A stretch of 9,104 bases of DNA from Prevotella sp. Its GTDB lineage: Bacteria; Bacteroidota; Bacteroidia; Bacteroidales; Bacteroidaceae. The stretch is taken from positions 1-9,104 of the forward strand of contig JAFRZC010000129.1 of the NCBI GenBank assembly GCA_017442765.1. The letters run 5' to 3'. Position numbers and translations under genes: made by a program. The notes below the pieces were generated by a model. It searched no databases. It had not been told where the DNA came from and was given only the letters and a program-made list of their open reading frames with translations. The number at the start of each line of letters is the position of its first letter. The stretch's first letter is position 1. Positions 6,514 to 9,104 of this stretch are shown piece after piece.

Positions 6514-6520
6514 CAATCTC

Positions 6521-6603
6521 AATGCATAATTCATAATGCATAATGCATAATTAAGCCGGCGCGCCGGGAGCAATTATGCATTATGAATTATGAATTATGA
6601 ATT
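6521..6603. repeat. 32+32 nt inverted repeat between recJ and recQ
   Basis: Left arm 6521-6552 and right arm 6572-6603 are reverse complements at 30 of 32 positions. Each arm is built from 7-8 nt units of the CATAATT/CATAATG kind. The 19-nt centre (6553-6571) is GC-rich and contains the 12-bp palindrome CCGGCGCGCCGG. It could be a MITE-like relic or a repeat family scattered between genes. The right arm ends 7 nt before the preferred recQ start, so in RNA the hairpin could hide the translation start. It has no T-tract and so is not a classical terminator. Confidence 0.85.
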
Positions 6604-6610
6604 AAAAACG

Positions 6611-8506
6611 ATGGACTACAAACAGATTCTCAAGGAATACTGGGGCTACGATGATTTCCGGGGCATACAGCGCGAGATCATCGAAAGCATCGGCAGCGGA
6701 CACGACACCCTCGGTCTCATGCCGACAGGCGGTGGCAAGTCGCTCACCTTCCAGGTGCCCGCCCTTGCGCAGGATGGCGTTTGTCTTGTCATCACCCCGC
6801 TCATCGCCCTGATGAAAGACCAGGTCGATCATCTGCGACGGCAGGGTGTCAAAGCTGCGGCCATCTACTCGGGCATGACACGGCAGGAGATTGTCACAAA
6901 ACTCGACAATGCCATCCTCGGAGGCACCAAGCTCCTCTATATCGCACCCGAACGGCTCGCATCAGAGATTTTTCAAATCAAAGTGCGACGCATGAACGTC
7001 AGCTTCATCACCGTCGATGAGGCACACTGCATCAGCCAGTGGGGCTACGACTTCCGACCCAGCTACCTCCATATTGCCGACATACGCCGCCTGAAGCCCG
7101 ACGCGCCCGTGCTCGCACTGACCGCCACCGCCACACCCGAGGTGGCCGACGACATACAAGACAAGCTCGGCTTCGGAGAGAGACGCGTCTTCCGCATGAG
7201 CTTCGAGCGACAGAACCTCGCCTACGTCGTCAGGCGGACGATGGGAAAAGAGAACGAGCTCGTCCACATCCTTCACTCCGTTGCCGGCTCCGCCATCGTC
7301 TATGTTCGCAGCCGACAGCGCACGGCCGACATCAGCAAGATGCTCAACGAGGCCGGCATCAAGGCCACGCACTACCACGCCGGACTGGAACACGACACGA
7401 AAGACCGCCGGCAACAGCAGTGGCACAACGACGAGGTGCGCGTCATGGTGGCCACCAACGCCTTCGGCATGGGCATCGACAAACCCGACGTGCGGCTCGT
7501 CATCCACTTCGACTGCCCCGACTCCGTAGAAGCCTATTTCCAGGAAGCAGGACGTGCGGGGCGCGACGGGAAGAAAGCCTACGCCGTGCTGCTCTTCAAT
7601 AGCAGCGACCGCCGCAAGCTCCTTAAGCGCGTCGGCGACAACTACCCGGAGAAAGAATACATTAAGAAAGTTTATGAGGACCTCGCCTTCTTCTACCAGA
7701 TTGGGGCAGGAAGCGGAGCTGGCGGCGTACATGCCTTCGACATCGAGAAGTTCTGCCGAACCTTCCGCCACTTCCCCACCCACGTCGAGGCCTCACTGAA
7801 GATCCTGCAACGTGCAGGGTATCTCGAATACGAGACCGAGCCCGACACCGCCGCACGCCTGCGCTTCCTGCTCAACCGCAATGAGCTTTATCAGCTCGAC
7901 GAGCTCTCGCCAAACGAAGACAACATCGTGACAACCCTCCTCCGCAACTACGGCGGACTGTTCTCCGACTTTGTATATATCGACGAGAGCCTCGTGGCCA
8001 ACCGCTCCGGACTCTCTCAGGAACAAGTCTATCTCACACTGAGCAGCCTCAGCCAGCGGCGCATCATCCACTTCATCCCCCAGCGCAAGACTCCCTACAT
8101 CACCTATCTGCGCGACCGCGAGGAGACCGAGCGCATCGTCATCAGCCCCGAGGTCTATGAGCAGCGCAAAGAACAATTCGAGCGGCGCATCCAGTCAGTC
8201 ATCAGCTATGCCGAGGACGGCGACGTATGCCGCTCGCGTCAGCTCCTCCGCTACTTCGGCGAGACGCGTAGCGACGACTGCGGGATATGCGATGTCTGCA
8301 TCGAGCATGGGAGCGACCAGCTCGCCGAAGACCGGCTCGCACCCGCCAAGCAACGCATCCTCGACCTGCTTAGCGACGGCAAGCCCCACCACATCACCGA
8401 CCTGCACCAACTGCAAGTGCCCACCCGACAGCTCGATGCCGCCCTCGAATACCTCATCCACGAGGAGATCATCACCCTCGACGGCAGCATCCTCTCAGTC
8501 CCATAA
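6611..8506 (+). CDS. recQ: ATP-dependent DNA helicase RecQ, short form without HRDC
   Basis: Superfamily 2 3'-5' helicase of 631 residues that unwinds DNA so that RecJ can resect it. Seen in order: Q-motif region (WGYDDFRGIQ, 11-20), Walker A MPTGGGKS (37-44), TPLIALMKDQ (62-71), DEAH (136-139) with the aromatic-rich loop to Arg149, TATAT (171-175), and motif VI QEAGRAGRDG (311-320). The RQC zinc site follows, with Cys540, Cys557, Cys560 and Cys563, then a winged-helix-like tail (about 578-631). There is no HRDC domain, so this is the shorter of the RecQ types known in Bacteroidota. Start choice: an in-frame ATG at 6590 would add MNYELKT, but those codons are largely the intergenic repeat, so ATG 6611 after ATTAAAAACG is preferred. 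The A-rich sequence just before it is the likely initiation signal. Confidence 0.96.
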   Translation: MDYKQILKEYWGYDDFRGIQREIIESIGSGHDTLGLMPTGGGKSLTFQVPALAQDGVCLVITPLIALMKDQVDHLRRQGVKAAAIYSGMTRQEIVTKLDNAILGGTKLLYIAPERLASEIFQIKVRRMNVSFITVDEAHCISQWGYDFRPSYLHIADIRRLKPDAPVLALTATATPEVADDIQDKLGFGERRVFRMSFERQNLAYVVRRTMGKENELVHILHSVAGSAIVYVRSRQRTADISKMLNEAGIKATHYHAGLEHDTKDRRQQQWHNDEVRVMVATNAFGMGIDKPDVRLVIHFDCPDSVEAYFQEAGRAGRDGKKAYAVLLFNSSDRRKLLKRVGDNYPEKEYIKKVYEDLAFFYQIGAGSGAGGVHAFDIEKFCRTFRHFPTHVEASLKILQRAGYLEYETEPDTAARLRFLLNRNELYQLDELSPNEDNIVTTLLRNYGGLFSDFVYIDESLVANRSGLSQEQVYLTLSSLSQRRIIHFIPQRKTPYITYLRDREETERIVISPEVYEQRKEQFERRIQSVISYAEDGDVCRSRQLLRYFGETRSDDCGICDVCIEHGSDQLAEDRLAPAKQRILDLLSDGKPHHITDLHQLQVPTRQLDAALEYLIHEEIITLDGSILSVP

Positions 8507-8508
8507 AC

Positions 8509-8533
8509 AATGCATAATGCATAATTCATAATT
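8509..8533. repeat. single-arm copy of the CATAATT/CATAATG repeat after recQ
   Basis: Starts two bases after the recQ stop and is built from the same short units as the recJ-recQ inverted repeat (AATGCATAATGCATAATTC...). It has no complementary second arm nearby. recQ is therefore bracketed by copies of one repeat family. Confidence 0.75.
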
Positions 8534-8540
8534 GACAACA

Positions 8541-8572
8541 TGTCATTACGTCATTATGTCGAAAAGTCAATT
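8541..8572. repeat. degenerate 8-bp tandem repeat
   Basis: TGTCATTA, CGTCATTA, TGTCGAAA and AGTCAATT follow one another at an exact 8-bp period, decaying to the right. They directly continue the repeat-rich stretch after recQ. Probably a simple-sequence remnant; no function is visible. Confidence 0.4.
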
Positions 8573-8588
8573 GCTTGCTATTAATCAA

Positions 8589-8632
8589 GTAAAATAGGGT
8601 ATTTTACTCGGTAATATAGGGTATATTACTAT
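8589..8632. repeat. two tandem 22-bp palindromic units with an AGGGT core
   Basis: Units at 8589 and 8611 have the same plan as the array at 4439-4526: GTAA, 11 bases, TTAC, then TCG (AT after the last unit). Here both 11-base cores contain ATAGGGTAT in place of pure A/T. The junction TTACTCGGTAA (8604-8614) is identical to those in the first array. It begins with a GTAA half and ends with a TTAC half, like the larger array. Confidence 0.8.
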
Positions 8633-8685
8633 TTGAAAGTTATTCTTTGGGATTGCGGGTCACCAATTTCTCGGTATCTAAAAGC

Positions 8686-8722
8686 ATAAAGAACCAGCTG
8701 TTGACAACAGCCGGTTCTTTAT
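8686..8722 (-). terminator. hairpin terminator between convergent ilvC and recQ
   Basis: ATAAAGAACCAGCTGTTG (8686-8703) pairs with CAACAGCCGGTTCTTTAT (8705-8722) over 18 positions with a single mismatch; the closest bases form the loop. On the minus strand it starts 23 nt after the ilvC stop and is followed by a T-rich stretch (GCTTTTAG). Its symmetry means it could also stop plus-strand transcripts coming from recQ. Confidence 0.75.
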
Positions 8723-8745
8723 ACTTAACTCTTTATCGTTCGAGT

Positions 8746-9104
8746 TTAATTGTTCTCGGGGCGGAGTTCGCGGACGACGGCACCCGTCTGCCACATCTCC
8801 TTATTGCGCATTTCGGCAAGCTCCTTTTCGAGACCCTCGCGATAGTCGGGCTTCGAGTTGGAGTCGATGCTGCGCTGTGCTTCCTCGCCGCTCTCAACGG
8901 CGGCATAGAGTTCTTCCATGACAGGCTTCAGTGCCTCGCGGAAACGTGGTGCCCAGTCGAGCGCACCGCGCTGTGCGGTGGTCGAGCAGTTGGCATACAT
9001 CCAGTCCATACCCTTCTGTGCAAAGAGCGGGCCAAGGCTCTGGGTAAGTTCCTCTACGGTCTCGTTGAAGGCCTCCGAGGGAGAGTGTCCGTGAGCACGG
9101 AGCA
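8746..9104 (-). CDS. ilvC: ketol-acid reductoisomerase, C-terminal part
   Basis: The last 118 codons of IlvC; the gene runs off the right edge, so the NADPH-binding N-terminal domain is outside the window. The enzyme converts acetolactate or acetohydroxybutyrate to dihydroxy acids, the second common step of valine, leucine and isoleucine synthesis. The visible part is the knotted helical C-terminal domain: SEAFNETVEELTQSL carries acidic residues where the family binds magnesium, and MDWMYANCSTTAQRGALDW is the conserved segment holding the substrate-contacting serine. The tail, with RSIDSNSKPDYR and ending VRELRPENN, matches Bacteroidota IlvC as I remember it. The true frame continues past the Met codon at 9009 to the window edge. 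It is convergent with recQ, with a hairpin terminator between them. Confidence 0.93.
   Translation of the reverse strand, partial: LRAHGHSPSEAFNETVEELTQSLGPLFAQKGMDWMYANCSTTAQRGALDWAPRFREALKPVMEELYAAVESGEEAQRSIDSNSKPDYREGLEKELAEMRNKEMWQTGAVVRELRPENN

Noticed and set aside
6521..6603. Rho-independent terminator between recJ and recQ
   Set aside because: The hairpin is strong but is followed by ATTAAAAACG rather than a T-tract, and a start codon follows at once.
6590..6610. Upstream ATG that would extend RecQ by MNYELKT
   Set aside because: The codons come mostly from the intergenic inverted repeat, and the expected RecQ N-terminus begins at 6611 (MDYKQILKEYWGYDDFRG) after an A-rich stretch. 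Not impossible, but less likely.
6962..7783. 273-codon minus-strand frame inside recQ
   Set aside because: Opposite the helicase core with all motifs present; low-complexity Val/Gly/Asp-rich shadow translation.
8541..8560. Pho-box made of the TGTCATTA repeats after recQ
   Set aside because: The words look like PhoB half-sites, but the period is 8 bp, not 11, and the site lies between convergent gene ends where no promoter is seen.

Overview
The window looks like chromosomal DNA of a Bacteroidota bacterium, most likely a GC-rich member of Prevotellaceae. Reasons: A-rich leaders without Shine-Dalgarno sequences, a TAnnTTTG-type -7 promoter element, intergenic repeats of the AATTATGAATTATGCATTATG type, and protein sequences close in memory to Prevotella/Bacteroides versions (notably the IlvC C-terminus). 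Genus is inference; no 16S or other marker is present.

Layout. Positions 1-900 hold the catalytic C-terminal part of an M24B Xaa-Pro aminopeptidase. Its presumed operon partner at 922-2118 is an exported C1B cysteine aminopeptidase (bleomycin hydrolase/PepC type). A long hairpin at 2138-2185 closes this peptidase unit. A new promoter region follows, with an 11-bp-period direct repeat (2191-2208), a TACCTTTG -7 element (2241-2248), and a leader hairpin whose loop carries the start codon of an 11-codon mini-ORF. It drives a 674-residue protein (2302-4326) that joins a Na+/phosphate cotransporter, a PhoU-like domain and a complete PhoB/OmpR-type winged-helix DNA-binding domain. Positions 4327-4791 hold no large gene. 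They contain a 22-bp-period palindromic tandem array, a promoter region with an inverted repeat, and a structured leader overlapping a 24-codon open frame ahead of recJ. recJ (4792-6513) and recQ (6611-8506) are consecutive and separated by a 32+32 nt inverted repeat whose right arm ends 7 nt before the preferred recQ start. After recQ come a single-arm copy of that repeat, a second small array of the 22-bp palindromes, and a terminator for the convergent ilvC gene, whose last 118 codons are at the right edge on the minus strand.

How the genes fit together. The first two genes are complementary peptidases: one removes N-terminal residues before proline, the other is a broad aminopeptidase. 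recJ and recQ are the classical nuclease and helicase pair of RecF-pathway end resection. ilvC belongs to branched-chain amino-acid synthesis and is unrelated to its neighbours here.

The best candidate for something undescribed is the phosphate transporter-PhoU-winged helix fusion. In one polypeptide it combines the transport, PhoU and DNA-binding parts that the Pst/PhoU/PhoR/PhoB system spreads over several proteins, with no receiver or kinase. A direct repeat with PhoB-box geometry (7-4-7) lies just upstream of its own promoter. A membrane-tethered, self-regulating phosphate sensor is therefore a testable idea, but the function is inferred.
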